Shown: piece after piece, positions 1 through 9,840 of the stretch
How the letters are laid out: each line of letters starts with the position of its first letter
Numbering within the stretch: the stretch's first letter is position 1
Origin: Stichopus chloronotus
Taxonomy: Eukaryota > Echinodermata > Holothuroidea > Aspidochirotida > Stichopodidae
Direction of reading: 5' to 3'
Assembly: GCA_021234535.1 (NCBI GenBank)
Contig: CM037843.1
Location: 14,463,677-14,527,676 of the forward strand
Length of the DNA: 64,000 nt
Position numbers and translations under genes: made by a program
Notes under the pieces: generated by a model
Told to the model about the DNA's origin: nothing
The model's database searches: none
Seen by the model: only the letters and a program-made list of their open reading frames with translations

Positions 1-795
1 AGGGTAACCATGACAGATCTCATACGTGATGTGTGGTTTGTTCATAGTGAGTAGATGTTCCCTATTGTTTTTGGTGGATGTCAAAGGTCATTGGAGGTCA
101 CCAGAGGTCAAATGGTAAAAACCTTGTAAATACAATATCTCCAGAAAGGTAACTGTGACTGATGTCATACTTAGTGTGTGGGTCGGTCATATTGAGTAGA
201 TAATCCCTATTGTTTTTGGTGGAGGTCAAAGGTCATTTGCGGTCACCAGAGGTCAAACTGTAAAAACTTGTTAACACAATATCTCCACAAAGGTAACTGT
301 GACTGATGTCTTACTTGATGTGTGGGTTGGTCATATTGAGTAGATGATCTCTATTGTTTTTGGTGGAGGTCAAAGATCATTTGAGGTTATCAGAGGTCAA
401 AATGTAAAAACCTTGTAAAAGCATTATCTCCAGAAGTGTAGCTAAGACTGATGTCATACTTCGTGTGTGGGTTGGTCATATTGAGTAGATGATCCTTTGT
501 GTTTTTGGGTGGAGATCAAAGGTCATTTGAGGTCACAAGAGGTCAAACTGTAAAAACCTTCTAAACACAATATCTTCAAGAGTCTAACCTTGAGTGATGT
601 CATACTTGATGTGTGGATTGTATATACTAAGTAGAAGACTCCTTTTGTTTTTGGTGGAGGTCAAAGGTCGTTTGAAGTCACCGGAGGTCAAACCTTGCTA
701 ACACATTATCTCCAGAAGGGTAATGTTAACTGATGTTGTACTTTATGTGTGGGTTGGCCATACTGGGTAGGAATCAGTCATTTGACTTTCTGGTT
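1..795 (+). repeat. Array of ~145-bp AGGTCA-rich repeat units (copy A, cut by window edge)
   Basis: About five diverged tandem units of roughly 145 bp. Each reads TTTTTGGTGG followed by four AGGTCA-like half-sites, then 'aactgtaaaaacc', an 'acaatatctccaga' segment, and 'gactgatgtcatactt'. The half-site blocks start near 78, 223, 366, 511 and 657. The array closes near 795 with a degenerate form of the family tail (aatca...ttt-gactttctgg), which also ends the other copies in this window. The left end lies outside. The spacing between half-sites (1, 4, 4) is the same in most units. No coding potential is seen. Confidence 0.85.
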
Positions 796-1504
796 ATATT
801 CCATAATGTTTTTCAACATTTGCAATGATTAACACACCCAATACTCCAAAATATCATTGAAAATGTTGAAAAAAGCCAGTAATTTCATCAAAATCCATCA
901 AGTATTGACAATTTTGCATGCAATTTCCTGTCTCACACCTACATCATGATCATTGAACATTGGCTAAAGAATTCAAATTTTTGATGTCAAGAGATGGACT
1001 TCTTTGGTATTTCTTACGTTATCCTTTGTTACTTAACCTTTATTTCAAGGACAATTTTGAATTTTATCTGCCCAGAGGGTTTTATTTTAGAGGTATGTTT
1101 TTTTCTTTAAAGTTAACAATATTTCTTACCAATGTGGAACCCAGTAACTGAATAATTAAGAAGCAAGATATGTATGCCCAACTAAAGAAATACTGAAATC
1201 CACTGAGCAAAACTCCATGTCATCTGATTGCATTTTCATGAAACTTGAAAACATGAAAAAAAAAACCATATCTCTTAAACGGTAACAGATGTAAACATAA
1301 TTCCAGGGATATTCATTCAGGATTTCCCTACGCAACTTCTGAATGAAGCCAGCTCCTTTTTAGATGCATGTCACACAACCCTTAACAGGAATGTTTGAAA
1401 CGAACGTGAGAAAATTAACTGTCGTATATTAAAAATGACATCACACTAGCAATACTTTATGTATTTGCTTCATTTGTTTTTTTTTTTTTGCTTTGGAATA
1501 TAAG

Positions 1505-1702
1505 ATGACCAAGATGAAGTCACTGAAAAAGACGTCCTTGCCTCTCAGGAGAATGTAGAGAAGAGCCTAGAAGATGAAGTGAAAGGTGTCCTAGACGAAG
1601 CCAAAAGAGAATTGAAAGAAGCCGAGGAGGGGAAGAAGACTGACGCCGAAATGGAAGAGAGACTCGCAAAACTATCTGGTATGGATCTACAGACATTCAG
1701 AG
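1505..1702 (+). CDS. ZFYVE19: ZFYVE19 exon with MIM1-like helix
   Basis: The acceptor TATAAG follows a run of about 13 T. The donor is AGAG|GTAAGA. The exon begins with the last two bases of a split codon and encodes about 65 residues, mainly Glu/Lys/Asp helix, ending [18 protein letters not shown]. The split codon joins in frame to [20 protein letters not shown] in exon 2399-2463. The acidic leucine-rich end is where ANCHR proteins carry their VPS4-binding motif (family knowledge). Confidence 0.75.
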
Positions 1703-4700
1703 GTAAGAGAAAATTTGGATGAATTTACAAATTGTTATTTTAAGGGAACTTCAAAGTTATGCTACACATGGATTCATTGAAAATGAAATTGTACTGCAAT
1801 ATATAGACTTCAGTCATTTACAGTACTAACAATGAAAAGGGCCAGAACAATTAATGTTTTTCCTAGGACTCTATGCATAAACAACTACAACCAAAGAAAT
1901 AAGTGAGTAAATATCCATGTTACGATGTGGGTGGTATGTTGCATGGTTTAAAAGATGGATGGATGGATGGATGGATGGATGGATGGATGGATGGATGGAT
2001 GGATGGATGGATGGGTTGCTTGAGGGTGGGGGAGGGGCTTGCATTTGTGATATCCAGTGTATTTAAGTCCCTGTGAAAGATTTTCTGAACTACTGAAATC
2101 TGATCTCCAATGCCCTGAAAGTCACAGGCACAATCTGTGTGCGATAAATGTCTCAACAAGCTCATCAACACAGAAAATGGGTGTTGCATGAATTGGGGAA
2201 CATGACAGCAAAGTCATGAGGGAATGCAGTCACAGCTGAGAAAGCTCATGATAAATTCCCCAACCCCATGCAATGGGTAGCCACAATGGCCACTTTCCAC
2301 CCCACTAAAGGTTAAATAAGTCTTTGTGTTTTGTTATATTACATGTAGAGCTCATCAAGAAACTTCAAATTGCCACAATTTTCAAAATTTCTTCACAGAT
2401 AAAGGCAAGAAATCATTGGAGAACATGAGTGAAGCAGAGGCAACAAGACGATACATAGCAATGGTAATTGTTTATTTGCATCGCTTCTCACCTGTCTGTC
2501 TGTGCATACATGTGCCACTCTAATCATATACAGTGCTCAAAACATGAGAGAACTTTCCCATTAGGCTCTATTTGTAAACAGCAATAACAGAGGTCCACTC
2601 CATGAGGTAATAAGCGTAGAAAAATGAGGCTTGGATTTGAGTTCATGGTCTAGATGAATCCTGTCCAGGACACCTACCCAAGTGTGTAAATACTGACCAA
2701 CAAATGAAGAACCATATACAAAGTAGGCTCTGTGTTTTGATTAACAGCAGTGCTATTGTGGAAGAAAACAAATTAGTTATGAAGATGGCAAATGTTGGGT
2801 TCATGTGACTGTTGGTGGGAAGCCATGAAACTGAATATATACAGATGGATGGATAGATAGATAGTTTGACAAACAGACAAATAGATGGATGGACACACAG
2901 ACATGTAAACAAGTAGACCGTCAGACAATAGAAACAGTATGAGAGCTTCATAACTCTGTTGGTATCACACCAACTCTAGAAGAAATTTCCTCTAAATGAA
3001 GGACTGCTAACCCTTTCAGTCTGACTTAAATATGCAAATGAATACATTTGGCTCTCCTACGAGAGACGCTGTCTGCTACATAAGTGTAGAGTTTACAGAA
3101 GTGAATTATATAGTGGGATATTTTGTAGACTAATCATACCAGTTGTTCATATTGTTCTCAGAAAACTTGTGAATGGTTTCGTACTCAGCATTTATAAGGA
3201 AAGACTCAACAAAGAGCAAATACTTTTTACATTTGTTTGTGGCAGCAGACTAGACTTGCTGTTGTTCAGAGAGCCAACATCAGAGTGAGTGTGGAAAGCT
3301 TTTGAACTATCCTCACTTCAGAATCTTGAAAATTCACCAACCTCTCCAAAATAATCGTTTCCTTCGTCTTCATTCCTAGCTTCTGGAAGAAAGCAGGTTG
3401 GATGAAAAGATGGAGGCAGACGGCTATAGTAAACTCATGCAAGACTCAAAAGCCAACCGCTTGAGAAAGGAAGCAGTAAGTGGGATAAAGGAAGCAGTAA
3501 GTGGGTAGAGGAAGCAGTAAGTGGGTAAAGGAAGCAGTAAGTGGGATAAAGGAAGCAGTAAGTGGGATAAAGGAAGCAGTAAGTGGGATAAAGGAAGCAG
3601 TAAGTGGGACAATCTTTAATAGCTAGAAATCTGAAACCGGCTAGATGTCTTGAGCTCTCTGGGACTGACAATTTTGATGAAGTAAAACTCATTGAATACC
3701 TTTTTCACTGTTGGTGACCCAAACCTGGCTTACCCATCTGGCTCCGGCTGGGACCTGATGCGATTTGCAAGTGACTCGCTGCTCAATTTGTTTATAAATG
3801 GGTTAATGTCAGGAATGTAGCCGTCAGTGATCGGTGAAATCGGCTCTCGCATCTGTTGACCGCCACCGTACAGAGAATATCTTCAGTTGACGATCACCAC
3901 TGGGGCACCTGTGCAACCAGTACTATAGTCAAAGCTAAGAATCCTTGGTAATGTTGATCTGACTTCAGGACTGAAAGCAACGTGCAAACTATTATACCAT
4001 CTTGCATCTGACTATTGTTGATTCCTTGCCAAAGGCCAAGGGAATCTATGCGTTGGTGATGTTGTATGTGTGTGTCTGTTTTTTTGATGGGTCAAAAGTT
4101 TGTTGACGTGATGTTTCAAGAAGAATATACTCTAGTTGATCTGATACTTCATGTATGTATTGGGTAATTCATGTTTGTTATAATATAGCCATATGGTAAG
4201 GAATCACTAAGCCTTTTGGCTTTCTGCTTTATTTTACACTCCCCGCCCCAGTAATACTCCTCTCTCTGGCCATGGATCACAAATCGGCCACCACTACACA
4301 AATAATAGCCGCCCACCACTCAAGTACATCTAGCCATAACCTTAGGTAATGGGGCAATGGACATCAAAATAAGGCATTGTACCACAACGAGAACATCTCC
4401 CTATCTATGGGAAGTGGATGGTGTCCATAGGTGTGCTGACTGGTTAAAAACAGGACACCCTTTTTATACAGCACATTGTTTATCTCTCTTTGCAGTCTGT
4501 TGATCCAGATGAACTACCTTGGTGTTGCATATGTAACGAAGATGCCAATGTCAGGTGCCATGACTGTGATGATGACTTGTACTGCAAAAGCTGTTTCAGG
4601 TATGAAACGTTGATGACCCTTCTGCGAGGAAACTATTGAGTATGTAAAATGATGTTAATTACCGCATGACTATGGGCATTGCAGCCTGGTCTCAAGTCTG

Positions 4701-6603
4701 GCAGTTGAGAAAAAATATTTGTCATTAGAAATTTTTTTTTTTTCAATTTGAATTTTTGTTATTATAGGGTGATACTCAGAAGTGGTAATACATTGCATTC
4801 CATTCCACTGAAGTGGTAAGGGAGCAGGAGGGACAGATGGGGGGATGCAGCTGTGCAGTAAACTGTAACGATCTTTTCCCTAAGGTGAAAGGGGAATGAG
4901 CTGTTACCATTATGTCTGCTGGGTACTCTTTGCTGTATACTCAACTTAGGTACCTTCAGCATGTTTGACAGGTGGCAATTTTAACTCATTGACTTACACA
5001 CTAAATTTTGAAAAAAAAAAATGTGATCTCTTAGCCCTGTGGAAGTTCTCTCTACATATCAGCTACCAAACTATGGAAAGCTGACACATGACCTTTCATT
5101 GAATGTTTAATTTTTCATACCGTATGGTACACAGACATTAGACGAGGTCATCAAACATTTCCAGTGTGTTTTTCAAAGTGATTGCACAGGTCTCAAGCCA
5201 GATTTTCCTCTACCACCCTGAAAGGCCAAAGCATCTCCAAAATTACTTCAAGTGGCTCCATTTTTTGCACCACACATTTCAGCATTTCACTTCACCTGCT
5301 TTGATGATGTTTAATTCACAAAAAGAAGTCAACTGGTCTGGTAAATTATCAATCAAAGTTACCAAAAGGTCAGGAATTCAGCCAAAAGTGGACACACAGG
5401 TCATCTTCACCAATTGATCAAATTTGCTGGCTGCATTACAGGGGAGGGGAAGTGTGTGATTAAACATCAGTGAATTCCAAGGAAAGATACAGTGTCTTTG
5501 GGGGAAGGATCAAAGTATTGGGTAAGAAATGGCAGTACCTTTGCAGGAATCAATGTGAGCACATGTTTGTCAGTTTGTGTATTAAGGGACATTTTCATAT
5601 CTTGGGGGGGGGGGGGGGGGGGCGGGGCATAGAAACAAAGATAGACCAGTACTTTGTCACAGATGATATACTGTAGCTTTCAACCAAGCAAAATTTGATC
5701 CAGACAGGATGGTTACCCAATTGTGGAGAATTCAATGTTTTGTTTGAAATAAAAGTATACCCATTACACCCATAATCCAACCATGATCTATGCCCATGGA
5801 GTAAGTTTATTATTCTAAGTTCCCTAAGCTAATACTTTGAAAAATGTTCAGTGGTTATCTTCTTGCCCCAAATGTTAGCATTTTACAACCACTTGAATTT
5901 TGAAAAGTCTTTTTCAAAGTTGGGTGATTTCTGTGATGTTTCTCATGTACTGAGAATGATCATGGGAGAGTAGTGGAACGTTCAGTGTGACAGAATTGTA
6001 CCAAAACAAAGCGATTGAGTAGGTTAGACCAGTGGAAAACAAAAGGAAATATCTAGCACATTTAGGGCCAATACAGAAGACTCGTAGTAAACCTTTTGGG
6101 GATTCAGCACTGACATTTGAGTTATGCAATTTTAGCCAGAATGTACAGGGATGTCTTCTTGCATGGCTTTGTCAGCATCATTGTGCTTCATATCTCTCTA
6201 AAGACAGGGACTCGTCGCCCAAGACAGTTTCTGTCTTCCCAACCACTTGTAGTCCCTCCCACAGCCTGTCTAAAACTCCTCCACATATGTAATCAAAACA
6301 ATGGGCACCTGTGTATGCTGTGTAATATAAGCTACTCTTTATCTCTCAAGTTTTGCTGTCAATCAAAAGGCAGAACCAATTGAAAATTTTGCTCACTACC
6401 CTGCAAAAATGTAGGTTAGAGTGATGAGTGACTGCCTTTTTGGGTGTGTATGTGTGTATTTATGTGTTTGTGGGTGTGTGTTATCACTTGTCCTTAAGTA
6501 TCTCAAAGATGTAATGCAAGACTCACGCTGCCTCTCTTACAGGGAGGGACACAATGAATTCGACATGAAGCATCACAGAGTATCAAAATTCAGAGCGCCA
6601 TGA
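1505..6603 (+). CDS. ZFYVE19: ANCHR (abscission/NoCut checkpoint regulator, ZFYVE19) homologue, 3' part, six exons
   Basis: Exons: 1505-1702, 2399-2463, 3246-3284, 3380-3475, 4496-4599, 6543-6603. Phases agree across all joins and all introns are GT-AG. The peptide runs from an acidic, helical segment ([20 protein letters not shown]) into [18 protein letters not shown], which resembles the MIM1 motif with which ANCHR binds VPS4. It ends in a Cys/His cluster: [20 protein letters not shown], then [20 protein letters not shown], then [10 protein letters not shown] and stop. That C-terminal B-box-like zinc finger, starting [11 protein letters not shown], is the ANCHR signature. In animals ANCHR holds VPS4 at the midbody ring and delays abscission when chromatin is trapped. 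The N-terminal FYVE finger and start codon should lie left of the window. The exon joins are inferred from sequence alone; exon 3246-3284 is the least certain because it is only 13 codons. Confidence 0.85.
1954..2013 (+). repeat. (GGAT)n microsatellite
   Basis: About 15 perfect GGAT copies in an intron of the ZFYVE19 homologue. The reverse-strand reading frame of Ile-His-Pro-Ser repeats is a by-product. Confidence 0.97.
3246..3284 (+). CDS. ZFYVE19: ZFYVE19 micro-exon with NAGNAG acceptor
   Basis: Thirteen codons ([13 protein letters not shown]) between a GGCAG|CAG|ACT acceptor and an AGA|GTGAGT donor. It is phase 0 at both ends, so it can be included or skipped without a frame change. The tandem acceptor would add or drop one Gln. 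Confidence 0.55.
3466..3610 (+). repeat. 21-bp tandem repeat spanning the 5' splice site of a ZFYVE19 exon
   Basis: Seven copies of GGAAGCAGTAAGTGGGATAA, period 20-21 bp. The first copy straddles the exon end at 3475 (AAG GAA GCA|GTAAGT). Every copy keeps GCA|GTAAGTGGG, so seven equivalent donors begin at 3476, 3497, 3517, 3537, 3558, 3579 and 3600. Donor 2 would add VSGIKEA in frame. Donors 3-7 would read into TAG at 3506-3508. Confidence 0.95.
4015..4228 (+). repeat. Short AGGTCA-family element without internal units
   Basis: It starts TTGATTCCTTGCCAAAGGCC, passes a GT-rich segment, and ends GGTAAGGAATCACTAAGCC followed by ttttggctttctg. These are the head and tail seen at 22724-24015 and 24649-26200, but the ~145-bp half-site units are missing. 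It sits in a ZFYVE19 intron. The ends carry a partly inverted GATTCCTTGCC / GG(C/T)AAGGAATC. Confidence 0.75.
4496..4599 (+). CDS. ZFYVE19: ZFYVE19 exon coding first half of C-terminal zinc finger
   Basis: The acceptor CTCTCTTTGCAG is strong and the donor is TTCAG|GTATGA. The exon starts [20 protein letters not shown] and ends CKSCF, with the Arg codon split to exon 6543-6603. It contains the CxxC...CxxC pairs of a B-box-like finger; the His ligands (H..H..HH) are in the last exon. Confidence 0.88.
5604..5627 (+). repeat. Poly-G tract (G19 C G4)
   Basis: A run of 19 G, one C, then four G, in the last intron of the ZFYVE19 homologue. The transcript is G-rich too and could form G-quadruplexes; assembly length is uncertain in such runs. 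Confidence 0.95.
6543..6603 (+). CDS. ZFYVE19: ZFYVE19 terminal exon
   Basis: The acceptor CTCTCTTACAG is followed by [20 protein letters not shown] and a TGA at 6601-6603. The His residues complete the zinc finger. The 3' UTR starts at 6604. Possible AATAAA signals lie at 7064 and 8083; I cannot tell which is used. Confidence 0.88.
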
Positions 6604-8414
6604 GAGGCAGAAAGGTGACAGAGGCAAGAAATCCAGTAAAATCTTCATTCGATAATGATGTCCTATGATGGAGGAAATGAGTACTACTTGTGCGGCTGCT
6701 TCTTTCTTCTTTAATCCAGAATCTGTCTACACGTATGAATTATTGAACAGAGCAGATTTTTACCATAACTGGTTGGGTTTCAAATTTAAGACTTTTTTGT
6801 AAGGAAGGATGTTTCTCCTGTCATGTTGGAAGATGAATATCACAGAAATTTTCTAAGTTTTTCAGCTGGGATGATGTTATGCAGAGTATACTTGCTCAGT
6901 GAGCCTGCTCTTAAAAACAGACAAATTTTAATGCTGGGTGGCATTTCATCATGATCTCAACCTCTTGGTTTATTTCTATTTTTGAGGGGAGGGGGAAGTA
7001 AATGTAAATTTTGCAAAATAATCAGCAGAGCAGGTATTCAACCACAGTGAATTGAAAGACTGGAATAAAGCAAGCATTGCCTTTGCAGTACAAAGTTCCA
7101 CTGAGACTAAGATGCAACTTTTTCTTCTTTTTTTTCACTGAAACGAATTGAATTCAAGTATTTTACAAATTTATCAATTACATATAGACACTAGTATTTC
7201 AAACTTGAAATGAAAGAAACCTGGCAGCAACTTTCCCAGCTTTTAGATGTGAACATCAGTATATTAACATAGTTAATATCGAGAGCTTTGAAAGTATTGG
7301 AGTGGTCTGCCAACAAGTTTACAAAACACATCCACTGCAAAATCTTTCAAAGATGCTGATTTCCAGTACGTCATGGCCATCTGAGGTTACCTTGCATCTT
7401 TCCCTGTGTCTGTTACCATATTTAACAAAAGAATATTCATTTCTGATGATGAAATGGCAGTATGGACATACTGAGTACCCAAAGAAGCCCACTACCTAGG
7501 CACAATCTGGACAGGATCGTGATGGGAGAGGGAGAAAGGTTGGCAGGGGCTATTGAATTTATTCCCTCGTAAGAGATTGCATCCTCCAGAAGTTGCTGCT
7601 AGCAGCCCCGCCTTAGTAGCTGTTGAAGTACACTTTCTTCAGAGATTCTGATGTAGCTATCTCATTTTTGCCTGCACACCCATCCCCTGTCTCTTAATGG
7701 TATTTTAAAGGGTTAGGCATAGTCAGGTAGGAGTGTGTCGAGGACTTGTATTAATACAGGGAACCATATGGTAAACAACAACTCATGGAAACTGCAGTGC
7801 CATTTCTTAAAAAGTAACCCATTTAGGGAACTAACACACTTCATTATAGAGTCATCATGAACAAGCTCACTGTACAGACCACTGGCACTGTTGTAGTAGG
7901 AGGAAACACTGAGGTCATTTGCTTCTGGTGTGATTAAGTTTGATGTGCAGTTTAGCAATTTCAGTTTCTTCATAAACCAGGCCAGTTGAAGGTGTGACAT
8001 GGTTTCAAGTTTTCATTTGGACAGCAGCCAACAAAGCAGAAAGCACAGCCTCAGTGTCACACATTGTTAAATGCAATGAAACAATAAAGCCTTCACTCTG
8101 TGAATTTAGGGTTGCCCACTCTAATGGAAGATCAAAACTGCAAAGGTGATCGTTAGGTGATGGTATAACATATTTTAATCTACTTTCAGTCTCTTAATTG
8201 TCTGTTGGTATTTAGTCAACTACCGCTGTGAAGCTTGTATGTGCCTCTCAGTATGAAATTAACCTGCCATTGACAAATATGGTGTCTGAAAGGAGTTTTT
8301 GTTTGCTCTCTGCAAAAAAAAAAGTAAATGCGAATCATCTTTGACTGCAGGCATTTCCAACTACACGCCAGTATATTTTATGTAACTCAAGATATTGCTG
8401 TTTGTATGTGCTTA
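6604..8414 (+). other. 3' UTR / intergenic stretch
   Basis: No open frame of convincing length or composition. It holds the 3' UTR of the ZFYVE19 homologue and candidate AATAAA hexamers at 7064-7069 and 8083-8088. Nothing else recognised. Confidence 0.5.
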
Positions 8415-8582
8415 AAGGAATATTTCACTGACAAGTGAAGGGATTCCCAATTGAAAGGGTTTTCAATGCAAGCTTTTCAAACCTGCTAATATATATAGAT
8501 ATATAGATACAAATACAAATAAGTGTCCAAAAGACAAGACCTAACAAAGTGCTCAACTTTACAAGTAAAGGAGCAAGTATAA

Positions 8583-9295
8583 TAGTTAAGTATTGGGGCT
8601 GTAAAAGCAAATAAAACCTCTACTCAGAGTTTCACGCTGATACGTTCGTCAGGAGGTCAAGATCGATAATCTGGTCGCATTCAGACAATAGTAGAAGCAA
8701 TTACCGTGTCAAAAAATGAACACGATCGCCCTCGACCGTGTCCGTTTTGAATATTCGCTGAAAAATATCCCCCTACCATCCAAAAGGGAATACAAACGTC
8801 GGCTCATTGAGAAGGTTGAAAGCCTCATCAAGCGAATGAGATGGAAATTATTCTTTTTTGAGAAACAAGAGAATGGTAATGAGGACACCTGCCCCGACAA
8901 CAAGTTCAGTTTTAAATCCAAAAGGAACCCCCCCCCGCAAGCGGTGACCTCAAGCCATTCGAAAACGACCTAATTGCCATGGTGGAAAACATCGAATTTT
9001 GATGCACACCTTGCCCCTTCCAACGCAAACTAAAGAACGACATTAAGGAAATTTCATCCACCAACAAAGTTCTTATCCACGCTGACAAAACTAGAACTTA
9101 TACACAGCAAACCCAGATGATTACACCAAACTCCTGATTGACAACATCACACAGAAATACAAAGTCGCTAACACATCCCTTGTAGCTGTCATCAACAAGG
9201 CACAGACATTACCGATCTTGGCCTCCTGACGAACGTATCAGCGTGAAACTCTGAGTAGAGGTTTTATTTGCTTTTACAGCCCCAATACTTAACTA
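8583..9295 (+). mobile_element. Short Penelope-like retroelement fragment with long inverted terminal repeats
   Basis: The left end 8583-8669 and right end 9209-9295 are inverted copies. Their outer 74 bp are identical by eye and the inner part slightly diverged. Between them a + strand frame from 8716 encodes LKNIPLPSKREYKRRLIEKV, then an IKRMRWK-FFF segment. After frame breaks come a L(I)AMVENIEF-like stretch, then KLKNDIKEISSTNKVLIHADKT and LLIDNITQKYKVANTS. This order (PSK..Y..L, RMRWKA, LI.LIENI.F, SS.K..V.ADKT, Y..LL...IT..YK) is the N-terminal part of Penelope-like reverse transcriptases. The catalytic RT core and GIY-YIG domain are missing, so it is not autonomous. The frames contain an internal TGA and frameshifts. 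Confidence 0.7.
8716..9200 (+). pseudogene. Penelope-like RT N-terminal remnant
   Basis: An 85-codon open frame 8716-8973 breaks after a C-run (8930-8937). The family-like sequence then resumes in another frame around 8960-9200. Basic, Lys/Arg-rich composition. It lacks any RT active-site motif, so it is a fragment and not a gene. Confidence 0.6.
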
Positions 9296-9840
9296 CTAGA
9301 TATATAGATATATAGATAGACAGACAGATAGATAGATATATGCTAATATATTTGTCCTACCCGTAACTTAAAATATTGCTATTTGAATGAAGAACTACTC
9401 TTATCAAGCAAAGGTTTCCAGTGGCCTCAAGGTTTCAAAAATGCTATGTAGCACTTGGGGAATTAGTGCAAAGTCTTTGTAGGTCTTTTAAATTGAAGTG
9501 CTTAACCTGGAAAGTTGACACCAGTGAAGAGTTGTATCGGATGTATCGTAGATTTACCTCAAATATTGTGAAAACTAAGGTCTCTCAAACTTTCATACTG
9601 TACCTTAAGACGGTTAAGATTATCAAGATATACAGAGAATATTTAAGTTTGTTATGCATGTGTGACATGATCACAGATTTCCCATAGTGCAATGTACCTT
9701 TGTGAAATAGATATTAACCCATGGCTTCCAAGTGGAACATGTTTTTGTCTGAGATATGGCTTTCACAAAAAAAAGAGAGAGAAAAAAGATCATAATTTTT
9801 ATGGAATATCAATTTTCGTCACTGGCTAATCCTTTTAATG

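Larger units (their letters stand above)
8415..9840 (+). repeat. Dispersed ~550-bp repeat (copy 1), split by a Penelope-like insertion
   Basis: Flanks 8415-8480 and about 9360-9840 match a second copy at 33322-33905. Shared landmarks in order are AAAGGAATATT-C-ACTGAC, gtgaagggatt, 'atattgctgtttga', 'tcaaggtttcaaaaa', 'gttgacaccag', 'ggatttacct', 'ggaatatcaatttt' and 'ggccaat/ggctaat-ccttttaat'. The outer ends are weakly inverted (TTAAAGGAATA / TATTAAAAGAAT). The copy is interrupted by (TAGATA)n simple repeat and by the inverted-repeat fragment at 8583-9295. Confidence 0.6.

Noticed and set aside
960..1151. 63-codon frame left of the first ZFYVE19 exon
   Set aside because: No ATG start at the frame's beginning, no likeness to ANCHR, and no matching splice phase.
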